A DNA stretch of 21,032 nt from Chara braunii (taxonomy: Eukaryota; Streptophyta; Charophyceae; Charales; Characeae), in NCBI GenBank assembly GCA_003427395.1, contig BFEA01000108.1, positions 495,390-516,421 on the forward strand, given 5' to 3'. Below the pieces are notes generated by a model. That model worked only from the letters and a program-made list of their open reading frames with translations. It did no database searches and was not told the origin of the DNA. The translations under genes were made by a program, and so were the position numbers. Below are positions 8,869-16,200 of this stretch, one piece after another (position 1 is the first letter of the stretch; every line of letters starts with the position of its first letter).

Positions 8869-8940
8869 CCTCTTTTTTTTTTTCTTTCAGGAGGGCGACG
8901 GCCTTGAGATATCGTCGTGGAACTGACCGGCCCCAGGTAC
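8869..8940 (-). mobile_element. 3' fragment of the SINE at 9857-10033
   Basis: The minus strand reads GGTCAGTTCCACGACGATATC then TCAAGGCCGTCGCCCT and an A-rich tail. The same stretch in the SINE at 9857-10033 reads GTCAGTTCAACAACGATATC then CCAAGGCCGTTGCCCT, also followed by an A/T-rich tail. No tRNA-like head is attached here, so the copy is 5'-truncated, as is usual for retroposons. Confidence 0.7.
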
Positions 8941-9013
8941 TCACGCTGTCCACATGTTCCCCCTCTTCTTCTTGATCTATAGAGGGTAAGAAATCCACAC
9001 AAGCATTGACAAC

Positions 9014-9014
<1 letters not shown>

Positions 9015-9052
<38 letters not shown>
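9015..9052. repeat. C38 homopolymer with flanking C/T tract
   Basis: Thirty-eight consecutive C are followed by T, seven more C and a CCCT/CT tract to about 9077. The minus strand is therefore a very long G run with strong quadruplex potential. Long C/G runs are prone to assembly and polymerase length error. Confidence 0.95.
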
Positions 9053-9055
<3 letters not shown>

Positions 9056-9196
9056 CCCCCTCCCTCCCTCCTCTCTCTTATCTCCCTGTACTATGTTCAC
9101 ATAAAATATGAAAGTGACTGATTGTTGGATGAAAGTGAGTGACGGGCTGTTTCTGTTAAATGGGGACGATGAAACCAAGAAGGCCCCCGAAGCAGC

Positions 9197-9280
9197 GGGC
9201 CTACCTCAGTTGGTACACCCGTGAACTTTTGAAATATAGACGTAAGCTCGAATCCAGACAAGACTAGGTGAATGAATCTC
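9197..9280 (+). mobile_element. tRNA-derived SINE head, plus strand
   Basis: GGGCCTACCTCAGTTGGTACACC (A-box region at 9200-9218) is followed by AGCTCGAATCC (B-box-like, 9244-9254). The A-box text is essentially the same as in the minus-strand SINE at 9857-10033 (TACCTCAGTTGGTACACC). Downstream CAGAC, GGTGAATGAAT also matches that copy's CAGACGG, AGATGAATGAA. The anticodon-arm region cannot fold normally, so this is a SINE, not a tRNA gene. The conserved 3' domain is not clearly present in this copy. Confidence 0.72.
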
Positions 9281-9400
9281 TTGAGCTTACTCACTCAAGA
9301 CCCGTGTTAGTGTCAGCCAGCCCTTTGACGGGGAATCTGGTTGTCACGAGCAGCAGATGGTGAAGGTCTACTGCTGATAACATGAGTCCCTGAGTTCAGA

Positions 9401-9557
9401 ACCTCAGTGGGACCTCAGTGGGACCTCAGTGGGACCTCTTCAGAAACAGAGAGAACTCAGGGACTCAGTGGGACCTCTTCAGAAACAGAGAGAACTGAGT
9501 GGGACCTCAGTGGGACCTCTTCAGAAACTCAGTGGGACCTCAGTGGGGCTTCTTCAG
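9401..9557. repeat. Minisatellite of CCTCAGTGGGA units
   Basis: An 11-bp unit CCTCAGTGGGA repeats several times, interspersed with a longer block containing CTTCAGAAACAGAGAGAACT. The pattern is higher-order: runs of 11-mers separated by the longer block, which occurs at 9438 and 9477 and partly at 9520. The related AAACAGAGAGAACTGA text appears again near 9738. Confidence 0.93.
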
Positions 9558-9856
9558 TAATGTGCTGGTGACGACAGATATGACATCGATGGCAGACTGA
9601 GGCTGGTCGGTTGTAGTAGTACAGGGTGTGGCAGCGGTTGCCGCATGTGCAGTGTCTCGCGCAAAGTTTGCTGCACAACTTGCAAGCAAAGTTTGCCACA
9701 ACTCGCAATACTCGAGTAGGCAAGAGTGGACAAGGTAAAAACAGAGAGAACTGAATGAAAAAAAAATCAGAAGGCGAAAGTTTTTTTTTTTTTTTTTTTT
9801 TTTTAGGTATTGTTTTTTGTATGTTTATTTTTAGTAGCCAAACGTCGGGAAACAGA

Positions 9857-10033
9857 GTTCTTTTTTATTTTCCGAGAAAAAGGGCAACGGCCTTGGGATA
9901 TCGTTGTTGAACTGACTGGCATCAGATAACTCAGAACTGTTTGATAATTTCATTCATCTGGTTCCGTCTGGTTTCAAATTCGGGTCTGTATTTTTTAACA
10001 GTGCATTTGGTGTACCAACTGAGGTAAGGCCCC
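9857..10033 (-). mobile_element. SINE with tRNA-like head and conserved 3' domain
   Basis: Read on the minus strand, a GGGGCC start is followed by TTACCTCAGTTGGTACACC (A-box region, 10027-10009), then a B-box-like AATTTGAAACC about 40 nt on, then the body CAGACGGAACCAGATGAATG. The 3' domain is GTCAGTTCAACAACGATATC plus CCAAGGCCGTTGCCC, followed by an A/T-rich tail. Length is ~177 nt, typical for tRNA-derived SINEs, which are transcribed by Pol III from the internal boxes and mobilised by a partner LINE. The 3' domain recurs without head at 8869-8940 and the head recurs at 9197-9280. 'GGTTCC-TCTGG' text from the body also recurs near 10890. Confidence 0.75.
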
Positions 10034-10045
10034 ATGCATCAGGTG

Positions 10046-10101
10046 TGCGTAAATTACCCAATCCTGACACAGGGAGGTAGTGACAATGAATAACAACACA
10101 T
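10046..10101. repeat. Dispersed repeat family D, copy D2
   Basis: 'GTAAATTACCCAATCCTGACA', AGGGAGGTAGTGACAATGAATAACAACAC matches copy D1 at 8104 with a handful of substitutions. It lies immediately 5' of the SINE head at 10033 on the minus strand; whether it is the SINE's target or part of a larger composite unit is unclear. Confidence 0.75.
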
Positions 10102-10269
10102 CCCCTCTGATGGCTGGAGGGAGACAACAAATCTATGTTTGCAGGGGTCCCCTCTATAAGCCTTGGGAGTAGTGGGCGGTAGGTAGTGAAGGTGAATTGA
10201 AAGAATTTGAAAGATGATGAAAGATTTGAGAGAAGAATGTAGCGTAGTTTTTTAGAGGGAAAAAAAAAA

Positions 10270-10318
10270 GAAGACAATAAATAACAGCACTACTGGGCTC
10301 TTTCGAGTCTGGTAATTG
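10270..10318. repeat. Dispersed repeat family D, partial copy D3
   Basis: AAGACAATAAATAACAGCAC, then GGGCTCTTTCGAGTCTGGTAATT. This matches the second half of copy D1 (ACAGTAAATAACAATAC, GGGATCTTTTGAGTCCCGTAATT). An A10 run sits just upstream at 10261-10270. Confidence 0.65.
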
Positions 10319-10362
10319 GAATGACAAAAGTCGTCAACAACAATGACAACAAAACAACATAG

Positions 10363-10503
10363 TTTTCGGTCTGAAAAGAATGACACTGAAAACCATGGGA
10401 AGAAGGCTGTTTTCGGTCTGAAAAGAATGACACTGAAAACCATGGGAAGAAGGCTGTTTTCGGCCTGAAAAGAATGACACCGAAAACCATGGGAAGAAGG
10501 CTG
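10363..10503. repeat. Three perfect-length 47-bp tandem units
   Basis: Units start at 10363, 10410 and 10457, each beginning TTTTCGG and containing CTGAAAAGAATGACAC, GAAAACCATGGGAAGAAGGCTG. Only two or three bases differ among the three units, so the array is recent. Within a unit, TTTTCGGT and its near-complement CGAAAACC could pair. Open frames across it merely repeat with a shift, as 47 is not divisible by three. Confidence 0.96.
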
Positions 10504-10641
10504 TAAAGCACCAGGAAACCGTGAAAGGTACGAGTTTAGGTGAGTAGTGTGTGCACGCGCTTTTGCTTTTGCTTATTGCTGCCTGATGTGTTTTTTACTC
10601 CGGTTTCTGCAAGTACATTAGGAGCCTCACCACACCATTAT

Positions 10642-10769
10642 CGAAACGAAAAACGAACCGATTTATCTTCCCAAGGAAGTGGTAATATGCATTCGTTGAT
10701 ATTCATAGTAGTAGCGGGCGCATCATGCCATTCTTTGTGGGAAGATGCACTCGTACTTTTTTCGTTTTG
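10642..10769. mobile_element. Family B inverted-repeat element, copy B2
   Basis: The left arm CGAAACGAAAAACGAACCGA, TTTATCTTCCCAAGGAA and the reverse complement of the right arm, CAAAACGAAAAAAGTACGAG, TGCATCTTCCCACAAAGAA, align over ~38 bp. Both also align with the arms of copy B1 near 6.2 kb; the GTGCATCTTCC block is common to three of the four arms. Outer ends beyond the CRAAACG motif do not match, so termini are approximate. The spacer (~55 bp) is unlike that of B1. Confidence 0.68.
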
Positions 10770-10779
10770 ACACAGATGT

Positions 10780-12690
10780 GTAGGTCTGGTGCATCGTCCT
10801 TTTGTAGGGTGTGTGGTTGGGTTGTTGAACTTCAGACCAACTTGAAAAGAGGGTCTGGGGTGCGGCCCCTTTGATTGTTGTGTTCATTCGGTTCCATCTG
10901 GACTAGTCGTATGTGTGGGGCATTCAGCCCAATGGGGTGGGGGAACGTACAGCCCAGCTTGATAGAGCTGCGTATGTGTCTTTCCATCACTGATGCTTCC
11001 CACGCTTCTGGCAGGCTGCAATGTTACATGGCCACGTGGGAAGACAGAAGCACACCATAGTTACATGGCCACGGGGGAAAACATTGGTGGAGAAAACTAT
11101 CACAGGAGGAGTGGAAAATGAGGTCCGAAAGGAAAACCAGGGGAGGGCAAGCTGACAGTCAATCCTCCAAAAAAGGAGCAATCAATGCTGTTCAGGGTTC
11201 CTTCGGCCAGACAGGAGGAAGTGTGAGAGTGTTCACCATGTACTTCAGTATTTGACTTGCTGGTGGAAAGGAACCGGACTGATGCTCCCCAGAATGGAAA
11301 TGGAGCCAGAACCACAAGGACCTGTTTTGTTAAAAAAAAAAAGGTCAGATGTGGCAGGTAGCGGCCAGTTAGGAGAGGGGAACAGGCTAGGTATTGGGAG
11401 AGTAATGTGTCTCAGAGCTCACAGGAGGGTGCCACATATACCCCGGCCTACATGATCTGGCATGCCCTGCTTGCAAATCTCTGAAGGCTGCAAGGGAAAG
11501 GTCCCTTGAAGGCAATGGATGGGAGGGCGAGGAAGGGGAGAAAGTGTGAGAGTGAGACGGAGGGAGTTGTAAAGGGCACGCGCCCGGCCTTTTCATGTCG
11601 GTACTGGACTACGTCTACTACGTCGTCTAGGTATCCAGCTATCTATGCTTAAAGTAACTGAAGTCGACTCCGGATGACAGTTGCAATGGGTATACTATGC
11701 TTACACAGACTGCTGCTCCCTCTGCCCAGTGCCTCTCTGACTATTCATGTGCTTCCCATGCACAGAAAAAAGCTGGTTTGACCCAGTACCACGCTATGAC
11801 GGCTCCAAGGTGATCTGGCGGTTGCTTCCATAGGCCGGTTGCCGCCTAATGTTTGTAGCCAGATCTGCTTCGCGTTACTGTCTGTTGTAGACACTGGCGT
11901 CAGGAGCCATCCATCCATCTGAGAGCAGTGAGCCTAGCTACCCAAGCGTCGCCCGAGATTAAGCCGCCAGTTCTGGCAGCTGCTGTCCCGAACCTATCTG
12001 TGTGCAGCTACCGAGCGCGGGTTCGTTTGGTCTGTTGGCAGCCGACGAAATGTGAAAAAGCTGCAAGGGTCTGCATAAAATAAAAAAAGGGAAACTGGGA
12101 GGGGGGGTGGGCTTTCACAGTCGCTGGTCGGTCTTTTGTGAAAAGTTGCCCGTCACTCGTTGTGCGCAAGGCAAGGGGCCGTCGGTTTAAGGATCCTAAC
12201 TTGGGGCTATGGGCCCATGCTCTGCCCCGAGTGCATTTTCTGTGGGAAAACATGTATTCCTGAACGTATGCAAAACTCGGACGAGGAGCAGATAAAGCGG
12301 GATGAAGGTGAGGCGTGCGCTGGCTTACAAATCGTCGCTGAAGACGCTTGACAGTATGCAGAACTTCGTACTGATGATTTTATGCTTGGTGCACATTAGA
12401 GGCAAAGACTTCTCTCTGTTCGTGCCACTGGCAGCAGCCAGGACAACAACTGTTGGTTGTTAGACGGTTCTAGTGGTCTTTCCTGTCCAAGACAGTTCTA
12501 GTGGCATTCCTATCAGTACCGTACGGCAGGGTGTAATCGCACGGGGTTAATCTCGCTTTCTGGAGCCCCCTATACTGAGATAAGTCAGTGGGTACGCACT
12601 GTGCTTCTGTCTTCTCGCATAAGTAAAGGGATCTTGCATTCGTGTCGGATAACGTCACAATCCCTTCGGCTCCTTCCCGTCTGCTGATTC
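10780..12690. other. No gene identified; minor repeats only
   Basis: Mixed-composition DNA. GTTACATGGCCACG is repeated at 11023 and 11060 (37-bp period), and 'TTCTAGTGG' with flanking text is duplicated near 12467-12505. 'TTCATTCGGTTCCATCTGG' near 10885 echoes the SINE body. Several open frames of 60-80 codons occur on both strands around 11.1-11.6 kb and 12.0-12.35 kb; none contains a motif I recognise and none is bounded by convincing splice sites. Confidence 0.5.
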
Positions 12691-12694
12691 ACGT

Positions 12695-12748
12695 AGTTAG
12701 GTACTACGAGCCTTCTGTGCCATTTGATCTGAATGGTTCACTGGTTCC
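12695..12748. repeat. Dispersed repeat family E, copy E1
   Basis: GGTACTACGAGCC-TCTG, CCATT-GA and GAATGGTTCACTG occur here and again in the same order at 14842-14905. CCATT and AATGG form the ends of a short inverted repeat in both copies. Confidence 0.75.
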
Positions 12749-12769
12749 ACCAAATGCTGTCATCGGGAT

Positions 12770-13018
12770 ATGGGATTCCAACTGTCAGTATGGTTGGACG
12801 ACGAGAATGCAGATTGCACTTCAAGTGCTGTTGCCGCTCCGTGCAGTGTGTATGCTTTCGGGGAAGATTGTAGTGCTCATAAGCAGGCCTTCGCAGAGCA
12901 ATGCAAGTCGAGGAAGATTACTGAGCAGGAGCTGTTGATGCATGGGGGTTTTGTTGGGGTTTGTTGGGGTTTTGCTACCGCCAGGGAAGAAGAGTGTCTA
13001 GTACTCGTCTGGTCGTGA
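12770..13018 (+). CDS. Unidentified small ORF, 82 codons, possible exon
   Basis: This frame starts at ATG and begins MGFQLSVWLDDENADC; the frame is open upstream for ~15 more codons. The translation has mixed amino-acid use without low-complexity runs and includes eight Cys residues, an acidic patch (DDENAD) and a hydrophobic C-terminal third with GGFVGVCWGFA that partly reflects a GGGGTTTTGTT direct repeat in the DNA. I recognise no family. An overlapping frame from 12642 is also open, which weakens the case. It could be a short exon, a remnant of a transposon protein, or chance. Confidence 0.15.
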   Translation: MGFQLSVWLDDENADCTSSAVAAPCSVYAFGEDCSAHKQAFAEQCKSRKITEQELLMHGGFVGVCWGFATAREEECLVLVWS

Positions 13019-13520
13019 CGGCTCTTGCTAGGATGAGTGGACGAGTTAGAAAATAAGAGGTGGCGCAGGGAGCCCTGGAAGGCTGTACTCACGTTCGTTT
13101 CGTATTTTGTACGTGAACTTCTCTAGCCGTTTCTCACCTTTTGTGCATGCTGGATGATGCTTGCCATTGTTCCTGCAAATGGTTACACAGAGCAGTTGTA
13201 ATTTTGATTCGCTGTTGCGAGTCTCTGTGATCGAGAGTCTTTTCATTTTTTTTTTACAAACCACAACTACCTTTCACTGCTTTCAGGCTGTGATGCTAAG
13301 TTGCTTTCATAGATGACTCCGAAAATCGCCGCCGGGCAGCCATTTATAATGGTCATCGGAGGCACCTGGTTTCGGAATTTGAATTTTTCGGAGGCCTGAG
13401 GCCCCATATACGAGAAAGGAAATGGTGGTTTAATAAATAAAACAGGTCCTTATGGTCCTGGACCCTTTTCCATTCTGGAGAGTATCTGTCCGTAACTTTA
13501 TCCCCCAGCAACTCATCGAA

Positions 13521-13690
13521 TTACATAGTTTACATACGCTTCCCTCCGTTCGGCCAAAGGACCCCTGATTCAGCTTGCTTAATATCAGCTTTCCTCTCTT
13601 CCAAGTCTACATAGTTTATATACGCTTCCTTCTGTTCGGCCAAAGGACATCAGCTTCCGTAATATCAGCTTTCCTCCCTTCAAGTCTTCA
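13521..13690. repeat. Tandem duplication, ~86 bp period
   Basis: ACATAGTTTACATACGCTTCC, GTTCGGCCAAAGGAC and AATATCAGCTTTCCTC from 13522 recur from 13609 as ACATAGTTTATATACGCTTCC, GTTCGGCCAAAGGAC and AATATCAGCTTTCCTC, with an 8-base difference in the middle. A short CAAGTCTT duplication follows near 13680. Confidence 0.9.
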
Positions 13691-13699
13691 AGTCTTCCC

Positions 13700-14270
13700 C
13701 GCTCGGCTTCGACGTACCGAATGTATGAGATGAACTTCAGTACGAGGATCCAAGAGGATAAATGTCGAGTCTATATGGTTTACGCCGACTGTCGCTCGTT
13801 TAGACGCAAGATATACTCCGTGAGGTGGTTACATGGACGTAGATGATACATTCAGGACCGCTCTCTTTCCATGTTCCTTGGGATGCTAACCGCCAAACCT
13901 CAAATTGACGGCCCAGTGGCCTCTCCATCAGTCCCTAAGTGTGGTCAGTACTCATAACGTTCGGTTCAATAGTTCGTCGTGGCTTTCTTCCCTGTACCTT
14001 TCCGCTCGAATTCAGAGAGTTGCCAGCTCTCTTTTAAAGGTGCAGGAGTCTACTGAGCATCGCAGCATAGGCAGGCCTTGCGTCCGGTTTCAATTGTTGT
14101 CCATTTCGTGGGCAACGACCATTTCACGTCCTACGGCGTTTAAGGAACGATTCCGGTATTCAGTATAACTCACGTCTTCGTGTACATACACGTGTAGATG
14201 AAATAACTCCCACCCAAAATGAAATAAAGTCCCAAAGACCTATGCTCCCAGTCGAGCTTTGAGAAGGTAT
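13700..14270. other. No gene identified
   Basis: Balanced-composition DNA. GATACATTCAGG at 13846-13857 is the reverse complement of the CCTGAATGTATC core of family C and may be a remnant of that family. A plus-strand open frame of 87 codons (13905-14168) begins at a non-ATG codon, shows no recognisable motif and is not called. CGTGTACATACACG near 14178 is a small perfect palindrome. Confidence 0.45.
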
Positions 14271-14277
14271 GAATCCC

Positions 14278-14393
14278 CAACCTTCTTCCCCCTAGTGTTG
14301 CATGGTCATTACGGCTGTATTTGGAGTATCTTTCAATCTAAATACAACTATAATGACCGTACGGCGTACGTTGTATTTGGGGGAAGAAGGTAG
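14278..14393. mobile_element. Family A foldback MITE, copy A2
   Basis: The left end CAACCTTCTTCCCCC and right end GGGGGAAGAAGGTAG are inverted repeats. Each arm carries the family core: GGTCATTACGGCTGTATTT on the left and, in inverted orientation, GGTCATTATAGTTGTATTT on the right. The left arm is several bases shorter than the right in the segment between the terminal C run and the core. The right flank keeps the TA expected of a TA target duplication, while the left has AA, presumably mutated. Length is ~116 bp; no coding capacity. Confidence 0.8.
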
Positions 14394-14399
14394 TGGGAT

Positions 14400-14841
14400 A
14401 TAGACCGGCTGTTCATCTGTTGATGACGATGCATTCCTGTTAGGCCCAGATTGGGGTCTTGTTCTTCAGTTGTTTGGGTACAAGTTCCGTTACAACGATG
14501 CCTGGCTGCCTTGTCAGAGTTGTGCCAGTCTCTGCACCTTTTATTAGACTGAGTTCATGGAAGTCGACCACCTTGTCGTTGCTAGATAGACCTGCTTGGA
14601 TTTAGTGAGCATCTCCTGTAGCACATCTGGATTGCTCCGGATCGATTGGCTATTACTCTCTGCCATTGGCGATTTGGCACAGTATTTCTGCCTTTAACTT
14701 CTTACCTGGATCAAGGCTACTTGTTGAATTGTCAAACCTGTGGATAATGGAATAGTCTTTCGCAGGAACTTGGATCGGTGCCGGTCCACGGTAAGGGTTT
14801 GCTGATGTAGCGAGAGTGGCGCGTATAGAGATTGACGGGTG
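14400..14841. other. Unassigned; short unrecognised open frame
   Basis: From about 14402 to 14550 one plus-strand frame is open for ~47 codons after a stop and includes DDDAFLLGPDWGLVLQL and FGYKFRYNDAWLPCQSC. The amino-acid mix looks protein-like, but I cannot place it in a family; no clear splice sites bound it. The rest of the stretch holds nothing I can support. Confidence 0.3.
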
Positions 14842-14905
14842 TGGTAGGTACTACGAGCCCTCTGCCCCATTCGAAAAGAGATTCGAATGGTTCACTGCTT
14901 GCCTG
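14842..14905. repeat. Dispersed repeat family E, copy E2, with hairpin
   Basis: GGTAGGTACTACGAGCCCTC through GAATGGTTCACTG matches copy E1 at 12695-12748. This copy contains a perfect 9-bp inverted repeat, CCATTCGAA (14867-14875) and TTCGAATGG (14882-14890), with the 6-base loop AAGAGA; the E1 copy keeps only the outer part of the stem. Confidence 0.75.
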
Positions 14906-14964
14906 ACCACGGTGCTTTGTTAGTTTGCCAGCTGATTTTACTTCTTCTGATTTGCTGTCTCCCA

Positions 14965-15183
14965 GAGCTGGTGTTTGACGATTTGGGGTAGACAGCGCTT
15001 CTGATTCCTCTTCTGATTTGCCAGCTGGAGGGCTACCGTCTTCACCCGAATAGAACGCCCGGTCATTATGCCTGTATCTACGGCTATAATGACCGGGCGT
15101 TCTATTCGGGTGACAACGGTAGCCTTAGTGCTGATGGATAGGTCAGTTGAGCTGGTGTTCACTTATTGGGGTAGACTGCACCT
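14965..15183. repeat. Local duplication flanking a MITE
   Basis: GAGCTGGTGTT, then TTGGGGTAGAC-GC, occurs at 14965-14998 and again at 15149-15183. The family A element at 15031-15124 lies between the two copies. TCTTCTGATTTGC is also repeated at 14944 and 15010. The arrangement suggests a tandem duplication of ~180 bp that includes or received the element. Confidence 0.65.
15031..15124. mobile_element. Family A foldback MITE, copy A3, near-perfect hairpin
   Basis: The left arm begins GGCTACCGTCTTCACCC and the right arm, reverse-complemented, begins GGCTACCGTTGTCACCC; both continue with GAATAGAACGCCCGGTCATTAT. The arms match for ~39 bp with two mismatches, then continue with a one-base gap to a short loop around TGTATCTAC. 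A TA lies just inside GGC at each end (gcTA|CCG ... CGG|TAgc), consistent with a TA target duplication. It shares the core GGTCATTAT-GC-TGTATCTA with A1 and A2. This is the best preserved and probably youngest copy. Confidence 0.88.
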
Positions 15184-15360
15184 GTCTACAGAACATCGTG
15201 GAACAGCAAGGCTCGTCTGGACGAAGTCAGTGCCTTTCGGACTCTCTCTCTGGATGGGCCCCCGCAAGAATATCTTAACTGGATCACATGGAGAATCCAT
15301 AAAAGTACCTGAGCCAGGCGCCCTGTTGCCTGTTGTTTGTTTTCACTTTGCTCCTGGAGG

Positions 15361-15465
15361 ACAACCCATGCGCGTATAACAGTCAGTGAGTTCGGAACAC
15401 AACCCATGTGCTTATAACAGTCAGTGAGTTCGGAACACAACCCATGCGCTTATAACAGCCAGTGG
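15361..15465. repeat. Tandem repeat, 38 bp period, 2.7 units
   Basis: ACAACCCATGCGCGTATAAC, AGTCAGTGAGTTCGGAAC from 15361 repeats from 15399 and, in part, from 15437. Units differ by only one or two bases each. Confidence 0.96.
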
Positions 15466-15820
15466 CTTGCTGCTTCCGCTACCGCCCCAGACCCGAATTG
15501 CAATGCTCTTACCATGTATACCAGTAGGAGCACTGCTTAGGTTCATGTGAACTGATGGTTTAATATAAACATGTGGACCCGCAGCAGCAAAGCCGCGGTG
15601 TGCAAGAGGGCCCGAGCACCCAGGGGGCGGGGGGGAGGAGGGTGGGGAGAGTGGAGGACATTAAAAGCAGAGGACAACACAACGGACGATCACCTTGGCC
15701 TGTCATTACAAGTCACTGTGCATAAGGCAGAAAATGTGCAACAGCGGCTCCCTCTCTGTCTCTCTCTCATGTGCCCACGGGCCTGCCTCTGCACGAGGGT
15801 GTACCACGAGTCCGCTCTCT

Positions 15821-15876
15821 CTCTCTCTCTCACACGTTTGTGTGTGCGTGTGCGCGCGTGTGTGTGAGAGAGAGAG
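15821..15876. repeat. Simple-sequence inverted repeat with Z-DNA-prone spacer
   Basis: CTCTCTCTCTCACAC (15821-15835) and GTGTGAGAGAGAGAG (15862-15876) are perfect 15-bp complements. The 26-base spacer is mostly alternating purine-pyrimidine, TGTGTGTGCGTGTGCGCGCG-type sequence. The unit can therefore form a hairpin or cruciform and the spacer is prone to Z-DNA. Confidence 0.85.
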
Positions 15877-15943
15877 CATGGGCTGAAGCAACGATTGTGT
15901 GAGCATGCCCCATGAAACAACAATGTATCTGTATTGAACAGGC

Positions 15944-15986
15944 AGATCCGAGTCGATGTATCTGACCACAATCACGTCCAGATATG
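15944..15986 (+). mobile_element. Family C fragment, copy C4
   Basis: GATGTATCTGACCACAATCA is followed directly by CGTCCAGATATGAGC. In copy C2 the corresponding parts GAATGTATCTTACCACAATCA and CGTCCAGAG are separated by ~31 bp that end in a second CGCAATCA. C4 thus looks like the same sequence with one of two direct repeats and the intervening DNA removed. The inverted ends are not recognisable here. Confidence 0.55.
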
Positions 15987-16005
15987 AGCAAAACAGAGGC
16001 GCTGG

Positions 16006-16077
16006 AAATCGTGACTGATTCAAACATCGCAAATTCGAGTGCGTGTATCTAAATCGTGACTGATTCAAACATCGCAC
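16006..16077. repeat. Tandem repeat, 45 bp period
   Basis: AAATCGTGACTGATTCAAAC, ATCGCA occurs at 16006 and 16051; GTGCGTGTATCTAA lies between and recurs near 16258. Confidence 0.9.
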
Positions 16078-16200
16078 AACATACATGATGGTAGAGGCCA
16101 CTCGCCAGAGAGAGCTTGTGAAAGTAAGTAGACAATGGATCAGTGAGCAACTGTAATCGCCATCATCTTGGTCTGAGGGGCGATTACGTATGGCACTCAC

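Noticed and set aside
9403-9545. CRISPR-like array from the repeated CCTCAGTGGGA units
   Set aside because: The 11-bp units are directly adjacent without unique spacers; it is a minisatellite in eukaryotic-looking DNA.
9529-9723. Cys-rich 64-codon minus-strand frame resembling a zinc-knuckle or small secreted peptide
   Set aside because: It starts at TTG with no ATG, and the Cys spacing arises partly from an internal ~26-bp DNA repeat (AAAGTTTGC...ACAACT) and the adjoining minisatellite. No signal peptide.
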